Source of the DNA: Hymenobacter montanus
GTDB lineage: Bacteria; Bacteroidota; Bacteroidia; Cytophagales; Hymenobacteraceae
NCBI RefSeq assembly: GCF_014699115.1
Contig: NZ_JACXAD010000016.1
Coordinates: 1-64,000, forward strand
DNA length: 64,000 nt
Direction: 5' to 3'
Part shown: one piece after another, positions 19,299 through 29,094 of the stretch
Layout: every line of letters starts with the position of its first letter
Numbering within the stretch: position 1 is the stretch's first letter
Notes under the pieces: generated by a model
The model's input: the letters and a program-made list of their open reading frames with translations, nothing else
Told to the model about the DNA's origin: nothing
Database searches by the model: none
Made by a program: the position numbers and the translations under genes

Positions 19299-20471
19299 CT
19301 ACTTCCCCAGCTCTACCCAACCGCGTTGCATGGCGTAGTGCACCGCCGTGCCCACCACCAGGCCTACGAGGTAGCCATACGGCAGCCCGGCGCACAGCAG
19401 GCCCACCAGCAGCGCCACCACCAAGTCGCGGCGCTGCCCGCTGATGTCGCGCAAGAGCGTGGCTAGCGTCAGGGCCTCAAACAGCAGCAGCACACCTAAG
19501 ACGGGGAGCGGAAAAATCTGCACCACCTGCTGAAAGCCCCGGCTGAAAAATAATCCCAGCGTCAGAAACAAGCCCCCGTAGATAATCACCGAGCCCCCCG
19601 TGCGCGCCCCGAACGCGTAGTGCCCCACCATGCCGCCCGAGCCGTGGCAGACCGGGAATCCGCCCAGGAAGGGGCTGGCTAAGTTCATCAGCGCATAGGT
19701 GAGGCTGATTTGCCGCACGGTGAGGCCGCGCTCGGGGAAGTAGTCGGCGGCAATCTGGCGGGTGGCCAGCACCGAGTTGCCCAGCGACAGCGGAATCTGG
19801 GGCAGGGCCAGCAGCACGGCCCCGGTGAGAATGTCGGCCGGGGCGGGAACGTGCCAGGCGGGCAGATGCAGACCAACGGCTTGTTGGGCCGTGGCCAGGT
19901 TTAGTTTGAGGACCAAGGCGTAAGCGGCGCCCAGGGCAATGACGATAAGCGCCGCCGGCCAGCGCCGGTTGCCCAGCAGCGCCACCGTGACGGCAAATGC
20001 CACGGCGGCCAGCGTGTAGCCGGGCAATCCGTCGGCCGGCACGTATTGCTTCAGGGCCAGCGTGGCCAGCTGCAAGGCCAGTCCGAACTGGATACCGCGC
20101 ACCACCGGCTTGGGCACCAGCCGCGCCAGCGCATCAACTAGGCCGGTTACCGACAGAAAAAACATGCTCACCCCAATGGCCAGCCCGCCGCCGAAGATGA
20201 CCCGGCCGGGAATTTTCTGGGCAATCACCAGCGCCGCAAAGGCCTTGAGGGGCTGCACCGGCATCGGCAGCCGGTACCACAGACCCGAAAACACCTGCAT
20301 CAGCCCAAACAGAATGAGCACCCCGGCACTGTCGACACCTGCGGCGGCGATGACGCCGATGAGCAGTGGTAAGTCAGTGCCCAGGTCGCCAAACGCGCCG
20401 GCCAGCTCATTGCGGTCGAACCGCAGGGGCGGGCGGGTGGGAGCGGGGCGGGGCAGGGTCGAAGTTTCCAC
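19299..20471 (-). CDS. MOT1-type molybdate transporter
   Basis: A 390-residue SulP-related permease with about ten membrane segments. It shows the MOT1 hallmarks GAFGDLGTDLPLLIG (25-38), MPVQPLKAFAALVIAQK and PVCHGSGGMVGHYAFGARTGG. MOT1 proteins bring molybdate across the membrane with high affinity. No ATG is near; the frame begins with a GTG at 20471. It lies within the molybdenum cofactor cluster and would supply MoeA's substrate. Some members move sulfate, so specificity is inferred from context. Confidence 0.87.
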   Translation of the reverse strand: METSTLPRPAPTRPPLRFDRNELAGAFGDLGTDLPLLIGVIAAAGVDSAGVLILFGLMQVFSGLWYRLPMPVQPLKAFAALVIAQKIPGRVIFGGGLAIGVSMFFLSVTGLVDALARLVPKPVVRGIQFGLALQLATLALKQYVPADGLPGYTLAAVAFAVTVALLGNRRWPAALIVIALGAAYALVLKLNLATAQQAVGLHLPAWHVPAPADILTGAVLLALPQIPLSLGNSVLATRQIAADYFPERGLTVRQISLTYALMNLASPFLGGFPVCHGSGGMVGHYAFGARTGGSVIIYGGLFLTLGLFFSRGFQQVVQIFPLPVLGVLLLFEALTLATLLRDISGQRRDLVVALLVGLLCAGLPYGYLVGLVVGTAVHYAMQRGWVELGK

Positions 20472-20602
20472 GGAGCAAATGTCGGCACGCAGGGCAAAGC
20501 CTGGGCTTCGCCGTGTTGAAAGATGCCCGAACTACCGGTTTCTAACGGCACGAACGCGGCGCAGCCCAGGCCCCGCCCCCGGCGGTTTCTTTCACTACAG
20601 GC

Positions 20603-21859
20603 TCAGGCCCTCTCAGCTGGTAAGGCCCCGACGCGGTAAGGAGGCTGTAAGTGCTTACCCAGCGCCTGCGCGGCCAGGTCGTGGTCGAGCGCGCCTTCGT
20701 GGTGCGCCAGAAAGATGGTGGCTACTCCGTTGCCGATGAAATTGGTCAGGGAGCGCGCCTCGGACATAAACCGGTCCACGCCCAGCAGCAGGGCCAGCCC
20801 TTCCACCGGAATCACCTTCAGGGCGGTGAGGGTGCTGGCCAGCACCACAAAGCCGCTACCCGCCACCCCGGCCGCCCCCTTGCTCGTGACCATAAGAATG
20901 CCCATCATGCTGATAATCTGCGCAACGGATAAGTCGACGTGGAATACCTGGGCCAGAAAAAGCGTGGCGAGCGAGAGGTAGATGGTGGTGCCGTCGAGGT
21001 TGAAGGAATAGCCGGTGGGCACCACCAGGCCCACTACCGGCTGCGCGCAGCCCATCCGTTCCAGCTTCTCCATCAGCCCCGGCAGGCCCGCTTCGGAAGA
21101 AGAAGTGCCGAGTACAATCAGCAGCTCAGCCTTAAGATATTTCAGCAACAACCACATGCTCACGCCGCAGTACCGCAGAATGGCGCCGAGCACCGCGAAA
21201 ATGAACACGGCCATGGTCAGGTACACGGTAGCCATGAGCTTGCCCAGCGGCAGCAGCGTGGCGATGCCGTACTTGCCAATGGTAAACGACATACCGCCAA
21301 AGGCCCCGATGGGTGCGAAAAGCATGACCAGGTGCAGCCCACGAAACACATACTTCGAGGCCTCTTTCAGGAGGTGAATGATGGGTTCGCGGCCGGCGTA
21401 TTTGCTCAAGGCTATGCCCAGCCCGATGGACAGCAGCAGCACTTGCAGCGTGACGTTATCGGCCAGAAAATGCCACCAGGAAAACTGGCCGGCGCGCTTG
21501 GCGTACTCGTCCACGGCCGTTGCGCTGAGCTTGCCCACGGCCACGCCCGCCCCCGGTCGCACCAGCGCCGCCACGCCCACCCCAATGGCCAGCGCCAGCG
21601 TCGTCACAATTTCGAAGTAGAGCAGCGCCTTGCCGCCAATGCGACCTACTTTCTTCAGGTCGCCCATGGCGCTGATGCCGAGCGTGATGGTTAGAAAGAT
21701 GATAGGGTTTATAAACAGCTTCACCACATCGATGAAGCGCTTTCCCAGAACTTCCATCTGCACGGCGGTAGCGGGCTGTAAGTGGCCCAGCAGCGCCCCG
21801 GCCGCGATGGCCAGCAGTACCCAAAGCGTCAGGTGGCGGGTGATATTCTTGAGGTTCAT
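20603..21859 (-). CDS. DctA-type dicarboxylate/cation symporter
   Basis: A 418-residue member of the dicarboxylate/amino acid:cation symporter family. The motifs LFINPIIFLTITLGISAMGDLKKVGRIG, LGTSSSEAGLPGLM (serine-rich hairpin), VVPTGYSFNLDGTTIYLSL and FMSEARSLTNFIGNG are all present and give the substrate and sodium sites. It likely imports C4-dicarboxylates such as succinate or fumarate. It reads in the same direction as the MOT1-type gene and ends 131 bases before that gene's start. Confidence 0.93.
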   Translation of the reverse strand: MNLKNITRHLTLWVLLAIAAGALLGHLQPATAVQMEVLGKRFIDVVKLFINPIIFLTITLGISAMGDLKKVGRIGGKALLYFEIVTTLALAIGVGVAALVRPGAGVAVGKLSATAVDEYAKRAGQFSWWHFLADNVTLQVLLLSIGLGIALSKYAGREPIIHLLKEASKYVFRGLHLVMLFAPIGAFGGMSFTIGKYGIATLLPLGKLMATVYLTMAVFIFAVLGAILRYCGVSMWLLLKYLKAELLIVLGTSSSEAGLPGLMEKLERMGCAQPVVGLVVPTGYSFNLDGTTIYLSLATLFLAQVFHVDLSVAQIISMMGILMVTSKGAAGVAGSGFVVLASTLTALKVIPVEGLALLLGVDRFMSEARSLTNFIGNGVATIFLAHHEGALDHDLAAQALGKHLQPPYRVGALPAERA

Positions 21860-22072
21860 CTGGTAGAGCTACGGTAAGCGGTGCTAAGCTATGGTGTTAC
21901 GCAGGAATCGCCCGAGCCTGTTCAAGCCGTTGGGCAGTCGGCTCAGGCACCGGCATGGGAAGCCTTAGCAGATTGAACTGGCATCCACCGTACTTTCAGG
22001 AACCTACGTCCAGGATTCTTGCTTATAAGGCCCCGTTACTTACTGGCTGCTCCGGTAAATTCCACCTCCGCC

Positions 22073-22948
22073 ATGAACCCCGCCATTCTGCTCCCCGCCG
22101 CCAGCTACGAATTCACCACCATTCAGAAAGTGAGCGGGGCCGGCCCAGCCGTGCAGGCCTCCGACCAGCTCGCGGCTGAGGAGCCGCTGGAAATCCGGGT
22201 GGGCTACGAGGAGGCTGGTCAGCGTCGGCACCGTACCCTGTCGGTGACCATGCGCACGCCGGGGCACGATGAAGAGCTGGCCGCCGGCTTTTTGCTCACC
22301 GAAGGCTTTATCCGGAGCAAAGCCGACCTGCTGGGCATCATTCCCTGCCCCGATGTACGGAAGGCCGAAGAAGCTGGCAACGTGGTTCGCGCTGAGCTGG
22401 CTTCCCACGTAAAAGTTGATTTCGCGGCCCTGGAACGGCATTTCTACACCAGCTCCAGTTGCGGGGTGTGCGGCAAAACCAGCATCGATGCCGTGCGCAT
22501 GGCTACTTGCCCCACGCTGCCGGCCACCGGCCCGCACTTGGCTTACGCCGTGGTGCACCAACTGCCCGAGCGCCTGCGCGCGGCCCAGGCTGGCTTCGAG
22601 CAAACCGGGGGGCAGCACGCCGCCGCGCTCTTCAGCCCCACTGGCGAGCTGCTCTTGCTGCGCGAAGACGTGGGCCGCCACAACGCCCTCGACAAGCTCA
22701 TCGGCGCGATGCTGTTGGCCAACCAGTTGCCGCTGCACCAGCACGTGCTGCTGGTGAGTGGCCGCGTCAGCTTCGAGCTGGTGCAAAAGGCTGCCGCCGC
22801 GGGAATTGGGGTTTTGGCGGCGGTAGGGGCCCCCAGTAGCTTAGCCGTGCAGGCGGCCGAAAGCTTTGGCATGACGGTACTTGGCTTCGTGCGACAGCAG
22901 CGGTTCAACATCTATTGCGGAGGCTGGCGCCTGGCAAATGCCCGTTAA
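22073..22948 (+). CDS. fdhD: Formate dehydrogenase sulfurtransferase FdhD
   Basis: About 291 residues. FdhD passes sulfur from a cysteine desulfurase to the bis-MGD cofactor of formate dehydrogenase-like enzymes. The SCGVCGK Cys pair that carries the sulfur is present, as are TMRTPGHDEELAAGFLLTEG, REDVGRHNALDKLIG and SGRVSFELVQKAAAAGI. The start is the ATG at 22073; an upstream TTG adds nothing conserved. The oxidoreductase it would serve is encoded 770 bases downstream on the same strand. Confidence 0.95.
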   Translation: MNPAILLPAASYEFTTIQKVSGAGPAVQASDQLAAEEPLEIRVGYEEAGQRRHRTLSVTMRTPGHDEELAAGFLLTEGFIRSKADLLGIIPCPDVRKAEEAGNVVRAELASHVKVDFAALERHFYTSSSCGVCGKTSIDAVRMATCPTLPATGPHLAYAVVHQLPERLRAAQAGFEQTGGQHAAALFSPTGELLLLREDVGRHNALDKLIGAMLLANQLPLHQHVLLVSGRVSFELVQKAAAAGIGVLAAVGAPSSLAVQAAESFGMTVLGFVRQQRFNIYCGGWRLANAR

Positions 22949-23146
22949 AGAAGAGTGAGCAGTAAGAAGCTGTCTGGGAAGGACTGCTATCCTCTGCCGA
23001 GTTTTTCGCGTAGTAGATTCGGAAAGCGTCGGCCCGGTGTGACGAACTGATGCATTGAGCTGATACTTTCTCGATGGCTGTATACCGGGCTGATTTTTTG
23101 GCTGGCTTATCACGGTCTTGCTCAATTTCATTCCAACCCTTCCTCC

Positions 23147-23470
23147 ATGAAGCTTCGTTTCGAAGACCATTCCTTGCGCCTCCGTCTCTCCGAGGCCGAA
23201 GTCGCTCATTTTGCCGAGACGGGTCGCGTAGCCGTCGTGGTTCCGCTGGGGCTCACGGTGGGCGAAAGCCTGACCTACGCGCTGGAGCGCGCTGATTCGG
23301 AGGAGTTTCGCATCACCCACGGAGCCGGGGCCATCACCGTGAAAGTGCCCGCTACGCTGGCCGCGCACTGGACCAGCACCGACCAGAACGGCCTTTCCGC
23401 CACCCTGATGATGGCCGAAAACCAGTCTCTTAAAGTGTTAATCGAAAAGGATTTGGATTGTCGGCACTAG
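23147..23470 (+). CDS. Small protein between fdhD and the oxidoreductase gene (DUF7009-like)
   Basis: 107 residues with no signal peptide or membrane segment. It starts MKLRFEDHSLRLRLSEAEVAHF, has TYALERADSE, TVKVPATLAAHW and ends KVLIEKDLDCRH. I recall similar small proteins (a DUF7009-type family), usually with a longer acidic tail after the Cys; here the tail is missing. Its place beside fdhD and the FdhF-type gene suggests a role in maturing or assembling that enzyme. This is inference. Confidence 0.7.
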   Translation: MKLRFEDHSLRLRLSEAEVAHFAETGRVAVVVPLGLTVGESLTYALERADSEEFRITHGAGAITVKVPATLAAHWTSTDQNGLSATLMMAENQSLKVLIEKDLDCRH

Positions 23471-23720
23471 CCGCCCGGCCTGCCACAGGCTGCACCGCTT
23501 ATAGCCGAATTGCTAGGGTAACTTTAACCGCGGCAGTCTCGTCTGAATAGAAGAGTGTAGTTCAACCTGGCGCCCCAGGTGCCAATTCGTTACCTTGCTT
23601 GGCTTGAGCCCGGTTGGAAACCAACTGTAGCCTATGGCAGTTAAAAAACCGAATGGCTGCCCGTAAGCTCTATTGTAGTGGTTTTGCTTATCCTCTCGCG
23701 TCCTCTTTCTACTCACTGTC

Positions 23721-26273
23721 ATGGAAAAATCTCCCGCTGAAGATCCCGGCCAGGCCGGTCAAACCGACCAGCAGGGGGCGCAGGCCAATGCCCCCAAAAG
23801 CGGGGAGCGCCCCAGCCAGGGCGCGGCGCCGGCGCCCGACCACTACCGCTCCGACCCCAACCGCACGCACGTGCACGCGCACATTCCGGCCCCCGATGTG
23901 GCCAACGCCAAATACCAGCACCCCATCCTGGCTCAGCCCCCGGAAGCCCTAACGGGCCTGCGGCTGGAAGGCCGCGCGAAAGTTGCCGCCGGCGTTACGG
24001 CCGTAATCAAGTCCATGCAGTTTAGCTGGGGTGAGGGCGGAGTGGGGCGGGGCACCAAAGCCCTGCTGAAGATGAACCAGAAGGATGGCTTCGACTGCTC
24101 GTCCTGCGCCTGGCCGGATCCGGACGAGCACCGCTCCGTGGCCGAGTTCTGTGAGAACGGGGCCAAAGCCACCGCCTCCGATGCCGACGACCAGGCCGCC
24201 GGCCCCGAGTTCTTTGCCCGGCACAGCCTGGCCGAGCTCTCGCGCATGACCGACCGCGACCAGAACAACGCCGGCCGCCTGACTCACCCCCTGGTGAAGC
24301 GCCCCGGCGACAACCACTACTCGCCCATTGCCTGGCCCGACGCCTTCCAGCTCATCGCCGATAACCTAAACGCGTTGGATTCGCCCAACGAAGCGGTGTT
24401 CTACACCTCGGGCAAAGTACCCAACGAGCCGGCTTTCCTCTTCCAGCTGTTTGCCCGCGAGTTTGGCACCAACAACCTGCCCGACTGCTCCAACATGTGC
24501 CACGAGAGCAGTGGCTCGGCCCTCAGCCCCACGCTGGGCCTGGGCAAAGGCTCCGTCACGCTCAACGACCTGCACGAGGCCGAGGTTATTCTCATCATCG
24601 GCCAGAACCCGGGTACCAATCACCCGCGCATGCTCACGGCCTTGCAAAAAGCCAAGCGTAACGGGGCTAAGATCATCAGCATTAATCCGCTGATTGAAGC
24701 GGGCCTCAACCACTTTAGAAATCCGCAGGATTTCATGAATCCTCTCCGGGCGCTGGGCGCGCTCATGGGCGATGGCACCCCGATTACCGACGTGTTCCTG
24801 CAAGTGCGCATCAACGGCGACATGGCCCTGCTGCGGGGCATCATGAAGCACCTGTTCGAAGCCGAGGACCGGAACCCCGGCCAGGTGGTCGACCGTGAAT
24901 TTATCGCCGAGTACACCACTGGTTTTGAGTCGTTCGAGCAGAACATCCGCAACACGAGCTGGGAGGAAATCGAGGAAATTAGCGGCATCTCGCGCGCTCA
25001 GCTGCTCGAAGCCGCCAACCTCATTGCCCCCAAGCAGAAAATCATCACCTGCTGGGCCATGGGAGTCACGCAGCAGCGCCAGGGTGTGCAAACCATCCAG
25101 GAGATTGTGAACCTGCAGCTCATGAAGGGTGCCATCGGCAAGCCCGGGGCGGGCACCTGCCCGGTGCGCGGCCACTCCAACGTGCAGGGCGACCGCACCA
25201 TGGGCATCTGGGAGCGCATGCCGAAGCAGTTTATGGAAGCGCTGCAGAAGGAGTTCCACTTCACGCCGCCCGCCGAAGACGGGCTCGACGTGGTAGAGGC
25301 CATCAAGGCCATGCGCCTGGGCCACACCAAGGTCTACTTCAGCCTGGGGGGCAACCTGCTCGCCGCCGGCCCCGACACCGAGCTGATTGCCGAAGCCATG
25401 CGCCGGCAAAAGCTGACCGTGTTCGTGGGCACCAAGCTCAACCGCGGCCACCTTACCACCGGCGAAACCAGCCTGCTGCTGCCCACCTTTACGCACGCCG
25501 ACATCGACATGCAGAAGTCGGGCCACCAGCTAACGTCGTGCGAAAACTCCATGGGCGTGGTCAGCCAAAACAAGGGCGTTCTGGTGCCGCTGGCCGGCGA
25601 CCAGCTCAGCGAGGTCGCCATCATCTGCGGCACGGCCATTGCCACGCTCGGCGACAAAACCAAAACCGACTGGGTAGCCATGACCGAGAATTACGACGTC
25701 ATCCGCGACCACATCTCCCGCGTCATCCCCGGCTTCGAAGACTTCAACCGGAAGCTCCGCGAGCCGGGCGGGTTTTACCTGCCCAATGGCCCCCGCGAAC
25801 GGAAGTTTACCACTGAAAACGGCAAGGCCAACTTCACCACGACCACGCTGGAGAAGCCCGAAATCGAGCCCGACCAGCTGGTCCTGATGACGGTGCGCAG
25901 CCACGACCAGTTTAACACCACCATTTACGAGTATAACGACCGTTACCGGGGCATCCACGGCGAGCGCCGCGTGCTTTTCATGAACCCGGCCGACATGGCG
26001 GCCCGCGGCATCAAAGCCAAGGACCTCATCGACATCACCAGCCACTACAAGGGCGAAGAGCGCCGGGTGGAGAAATTCGTGGCCGTGCCCTACGACATTC
26101 CGAAGGGCAACGTCTCGGCTTATTTCCCCGAGGCCAACCCGTTGGTGCCCATTGGCAGCGTGGCAAAGATCAGTAATACGCCTACCTCGAAATACGTAGT
26201 AGTAACGGTGGTGCCCACCGCCGCCAATAATGACAAGCGCATTAAGGCGCGGGAGAGAATGATGGTGGAGTAG
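23721..26273 (+). CDS. FdhF/YdeP-type molybdopterin oxidoreductase
   Basis: An 850-residue bis-MGD enzyme of the FdhA/YdeP (FdhF-like) group. Residues 1-60 are a Pro/Gln/Ala-rich tail. DCSSCAWP has Cys126 and Cys129, and FCENGAKA adds Cys144. CSNMCHESSG places Cys260 where formate dehydrogenases have Sec or Cys as molybdenum ligand. IIGQNPGTNHPR, CPVRGHSNVQGDRT and the C-terminal MTVRSHDQFNTTIY bind the pterins. No Tat signal is seen, so it is probably cytoplasmic. YdeP proteins are linked to acid or oxidative stress; the substrate here is unknown. Confidence 0.9.
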   Translation: MEKSPAEDPGQAGQTDQQGAQANAPKSGERPSQGAAPAPDHYRSDPNRTHVHAHIPAPDVANAKYQHPILAQPPEALTGLRLEGRAKVAAGVTAVIKSMQFSWGEGGVGRGTKALLKMNQKDGFDCSSCAWPDPDEHRSVAEFCENGAKATASDADDQAAGPEFFARHSLAELSRMTDRDQNNAGRLTHPLVKRPGDNHYSPIAWPDAFQLIADNLNALDSPNEAVFYTSGKVPNEPAFLFQLFAREFGTNNLPDCSNMCHESSGSALSPTLGLGKGSVTLNDLHEAEVILIIGQNPGTNHPRMLTALQKAKRNGAKIISINPLIEAGLNHFRNPQDFMNPLRALGALMGDGTPITDVFLQVRINGDMALLRGIMKHLFEAEDRNPGQVVDREFIAEYTTGFESFEQNIRNTSWEEIEEISGISRAQLLEAANLIAPKQKIITCWAMGVTQQRQGVQTIQEIVNLQLMKGAIGKPGAGTCPVRGHSNVQGDRTMGIWERMPKQFMEALQKEFHFTPPAEDGLDVVEAIKAMRLGHTKVYFSLGGNLLAAGPDTELIAEAMRRQKLTVFVGTKLNRGHLTTGETSLLLPTFTHADIDMQKSGHQLTSCENSMGVVSQNKGVLVPLAGDQLSEVAIICGTAIATLGDKTKTDWVAMTENYDVIRDHISRVIPGFEDFNRKLREPGGFYLPNGPRERKFTTENGKANFTTTTLEKPEIEPDQLVLMTVRSHDQFNTTIYEYNDRYRGIHGERRVLFMNPADMAARGIKAKDLIDITSHYKGEERRVEKFVAVPYDIPKGNVSAYFPEANPLVPIGSVAKISNTPTSKYVVVTVVPTAANNDKRIKARERMMVE

Positions 26274-26531
26274 GGGTACCGCCCTGCCCGAGGCTTGGTT
26301 CGCTCACAGCTTGTAACTATTGGAAGGGAGGCAGACGCGGTTGAGGGTCTGCCCGTAGCAGCGGCGTCCGTTGCCGGCCGCGGCCCCCCGAACACGTGCC
26401 TTCAATGGGAGCAGATGAATAATCTGGGCGAGTTTATTGTTTGCTCAACTGTTTCTATCCGCACTGTCTGCCCACTAATGCAAAGCCCTTGTTAGCAGTT
26501 CGTTGTATTACTTCGTATCCGTCAATCTTTG

Positions 26532-27269
26532 TTACCAGGGCACTTCTCCCGTTTCAGGATTATTTTCTTCACTAAAGAATTTCCCCGTCGGTCCGCTTTG
26601 GTCAATCAGAGCATACTTTATAATCCGCATGCCCGCAGTTTCAACACTCCCGGGCCCACGATGACCATTGAAATCCGTCTTTGTATATCCTGGACAAACA
26701 GCATTTACTTTGAAGTTGCTATCCCTTAGTTCGTATGCCAAAACAACTGCATACATATTCATCGCTGATTTTGAAGAAAGATAAACCACTCCTTTGTAGT
26801 CGTAATATCTGTATGAAGGGTCGCTGTGCAACGTAATCGAACCTTGACTTGAGCTTACATTTACAATACGTGGTTCGGGAGATTTTTTCAATAAATCAAT
26901 AAAGGCCTGTGTAACTCTTACGACCCCGAATACATTTGCATCGTATGCTGTTTTGAACTGGTCTATGGTTGAGTCAAGCGCTGACTGTGGGTAGCCACCG
27001 TAAATGCCAGCATTATTGATGAGTATGTCCAACGCTTCTGTTTTTTTGCCTATTTCAGCACGGGCCTCTTTTACGGAGTCATCATCAGTAATGTCAAGCT
27101 GAATAGACTCTACATTACTTAGTCCTTCTGCCTTTAGCTTATTCACGGCTGCTATCCCGTTCTCTAAATTGCGGCTGCCTAGGTAAACATAAACTCCTTG
27201 CTGAGCAAGTTGCCGGGCAACTTCAAAGCCAATGCTTTTGTTGGCTCCTGTTACTAATGCTGATTTCAT
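26532..27269 (-). CDS. Short-chain dehydrogenase/reductase
   Basis: A 245-residue Rossmann-fold oxidoreductase. TGANKSIGFEVA binds the cofactor phosphate, INNAGIYGG follows, and the catalytic YxxxK appears as YLSSK, with SS upstream of it (VNVSSSQG). SRN after the second strand suggests NADPH. Codon usage is much richer in A and T than in the genes to the left. It lies next to, and reads in the same direction as, an AraC-family regulator, a frequent pairing. The substrate is unknown. Confidence 0.9.
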   Translation of the reverse strand: MKSALVTGANKSIGFEVARQLAQQGVYVYLGSRNLENGIAAVNKLKAEGLSNVESIQLDITDDDSVKEARAEIGKKTEALDILINNAGIYGGYPQSALDSTIDQFKTAYDANVFGVVRVTQAFIDLLKKSPEPRIVNVSSSQGSITLHSDPSYRYYDYKGVVYLSSKSAMNMYAVVLAYELRDSNFKVNAVCPGYTKTDFNGHRGPGSVETAGMRIIKYALIDQSGPTGKFFSEENNPETGEVPW

Positions 27270-27344
27270 TTTTCTGCCTTTTTGCTTAGATTATAAAGCA
27301 AAGGTAGATGGCTGAAAAACAGAGGAGATGGATAGATCAATTGA

Positions 27345-28217
27345 TTATCTGGACAAATCTTGCTGGGCTTCTAAAAACTCACTTACGCTTTTCCCCGTGC
27401 ATTTTTTAAAAAATCTTGAAAAGTAATCAGGATCATTAAAACCCAATTCATAAGCTAATTCTTTGACCGAAAGGGGAGAGTAAAGTAGTTTTCGCTTTGC
27501 TTCAATCAGTAAACGGTTAGTAAAAAAATCCTTAGGCGAAACTCCCGAGTGCTCTTTTACAATCCGATATAAGCTATTTGTGGTTAAAGCCAACTTGTCA
27601 GCTATTGTATTCACAGAGGGTTGCTCAGTAAGATGCGTTTCCACAACTAATTTGAATTCAATAAACTTTGACAGGTTGCTGTTTAAAGTATTGATTGATT
27701 CTTTATTTTTGAAATAAGCATTATTTAGTTCTGTTAACAGCAGGTTTAGGTAAGCTAATGTTATTTCTGTGTCTATAGAATCTTTGTCTATGTGAAATAT
27801 CTGATTTAAAATTACAAAAACCTTTCTTACTCTCTCCCTTGTAGTATCGTCAAAAATGATGGTTTGAGAGTTTAAAGGATTAATTAAAAAAGGAAATTGT
27901 TGGGGTAGCAATGCCAATGTATTCTCATCGAATACCACCTTAAAGTACTTGAGATTAGTAGTTTTATGTGGAGGTGTGAAAACTTGGTTAGGCATTGCAA
28001 AAAGCAAGTGTCCGTCAGCAAGAGTGATATCTTGTAAATCCAAATTGTATGTGGTGGAGCCGCTGTCAATTAGGACTATAAAGTAAGAAGTGATCCTGCG
28101 AGTTTGCAGAAGCTTTTGCTGAGTATCGGCAGCAGGGTAAGGATTATTATTCGAGATAATCTTTATACTCAACTTATCTTTCTGCAAGTTTTCGAATTTC
28201 CCATTTGTATCTTGCAT
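27345..28217 (-). CDS. AraC-family transcriptional regulator
   Basis: 290 residues. The C-terminal 100 residues carry two helix-turn-helix motifs, with ADKLALTTNSLYRIVKEHSGVSPKDFF and ELAYELGFNDPDYFSRFFKKCTGKSVSEF, the classic AraC signature. The N-terminal cupin-like region is not close to any type I recognise. It is AT-rich like the SDR gene 75 bases downstream, which it probably regulates. Confidence 0.92.
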   Translation of the reverse strand: MQDTNGKFENLQKDKLSIKIISNNNPYPAADTQQKLLQTRRITSYFIVLIDSGSTTYNLDLQDITLADGHLLFAMPNQVFTPPHKTTNLKYFKVVFDENTLALLPQQFPFLINPLNSQTIIFDDTTRERVRKVFVILNQIFHIDKDSIDTEITLAYLNLLLTELNNAYFKNKESINTLNSNLSKFIEFKLVVETHLTEQPSVNTIADKLALTTNSLYRIVKEHSGVSPKDFFTNRLLIEAKRKLLYSPLSVKELAYELGFNDPDYFSRFFKKCTGKSVSEFLEAQQDLSR

Positions 28218-28785
28218 GTCGTCTGCTCAAATTTAGTAGGGTATCACTTTACAATAACAGCTAATATCCAGATAGCCATAACTACACCGGGTAGCTGAGA
28301 TTGTTTCTGTTATAGTTGCAAGTATCTTGCTTTCTCTTGAAGGAGCTGGTAAAAAACGGATAATAAGCAGCAGACATAAAAATGATGCTTCTCCCTGGAA
28401 GTAACGTACTTTTGGCCAAATGTCCAAGAAGTAGCTTTCTCTTTTCCTTTGGTTTTTTTGGCTAAAAAGATTCATTATCAATCGGTTAATTGGTTAGCCA
28501 TATCCGGTTCTATAGGGAAGAAGCAGGAACAATTAGACCAACTTTATAACTATCCAATACTGTTCTCACTTTCGAACGGCAAAAAACCAACATTAGTCGC
28601 TTCGCATCTCTAGTCGGCACTGCCGTTTTTACAGCTTTTTAAGGGCTTTCACCTAATGCGGTTGAAACTGTCTGCCTATTTTGGGCAGACAACCTCAACT
28701 GGAGGCTGCTTAGCCGTAGTGGCCCCGATCTGCTCGCTTTCACTCGCCCCTGGGTGGGTCAATACAAAACGTATTACAGGAAAAT
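28218..28785. other. AT-rich gene-free stretch
   Basis: I find no convincing gene in this stretch. One open frame of about 80 codons exists on the minus strand, but it lacks a start signal and family motifs. A hairpin GTCTGCC/GGCAGAC lies at 28670-28690. It looks like decayed accessory DNA. Confidence 0.45.
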
Positions 28786-28985
28786 TTAAGCCACTACCGC
28801 CTTCTTGTAAGTATGGATGGTGACGTTGTGCTAACGCAGGTAAAGGGTAACTTTAGAAATTCTAAGTTTCTCTGAGATTTTATTTACGCCCAACTCTTGG
28901 TCCTGATAGATGGTCTAGGCAATGATGGCCGTTCGTTTTTTGTACGTTTCCCAATTAGTTATACATGTTTTTACCTGGTAGATCA
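28786..28985 (-). pseudogene. Decayed recombinase/HTH C-terminal fragment
   Basis: Reading the minus strand in one frame gives TNWETYKKRTAIIA, stop, TIYQDQELGVNKISEKLRIS, KVTLYLR, stop, HNVTIHTYKKAVVA and a final stop. The two TAG codons interrupt what resembles the helix-turn-helix tail of serine recombinases (ISEKLRISKVTLYLR compares with the Hin/resolvase motif ISxATLYRYL). No catalytic domain is found upstream. It is a fragment of a mobile-element gene. Confidence 0.5.
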
Positions 28986-29094
28986 ACCTCAGCATCGATC
29001 AGTAGGCAAAATAATGTTGCTAAAAAACGGCAGAACAGTTCTGCAGGTGACAACTCCATTCAGAGCCGGCGATTTCTCGAAACGCTCCTGGCGA

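Noticed and set aside
24366..25526. Open frame of 386 codons on the minus strand
   Set aside because: Antisense to the molybdopterin oxidoreductase gene, whose motifs are clear; no motifs in the antisense frame.
28233..28481. 82-codon frame on the minus strand in the AT-rich gap
   Set aside because: No start signal, no motif, and it overlaps the region just before the AraC gene's start.
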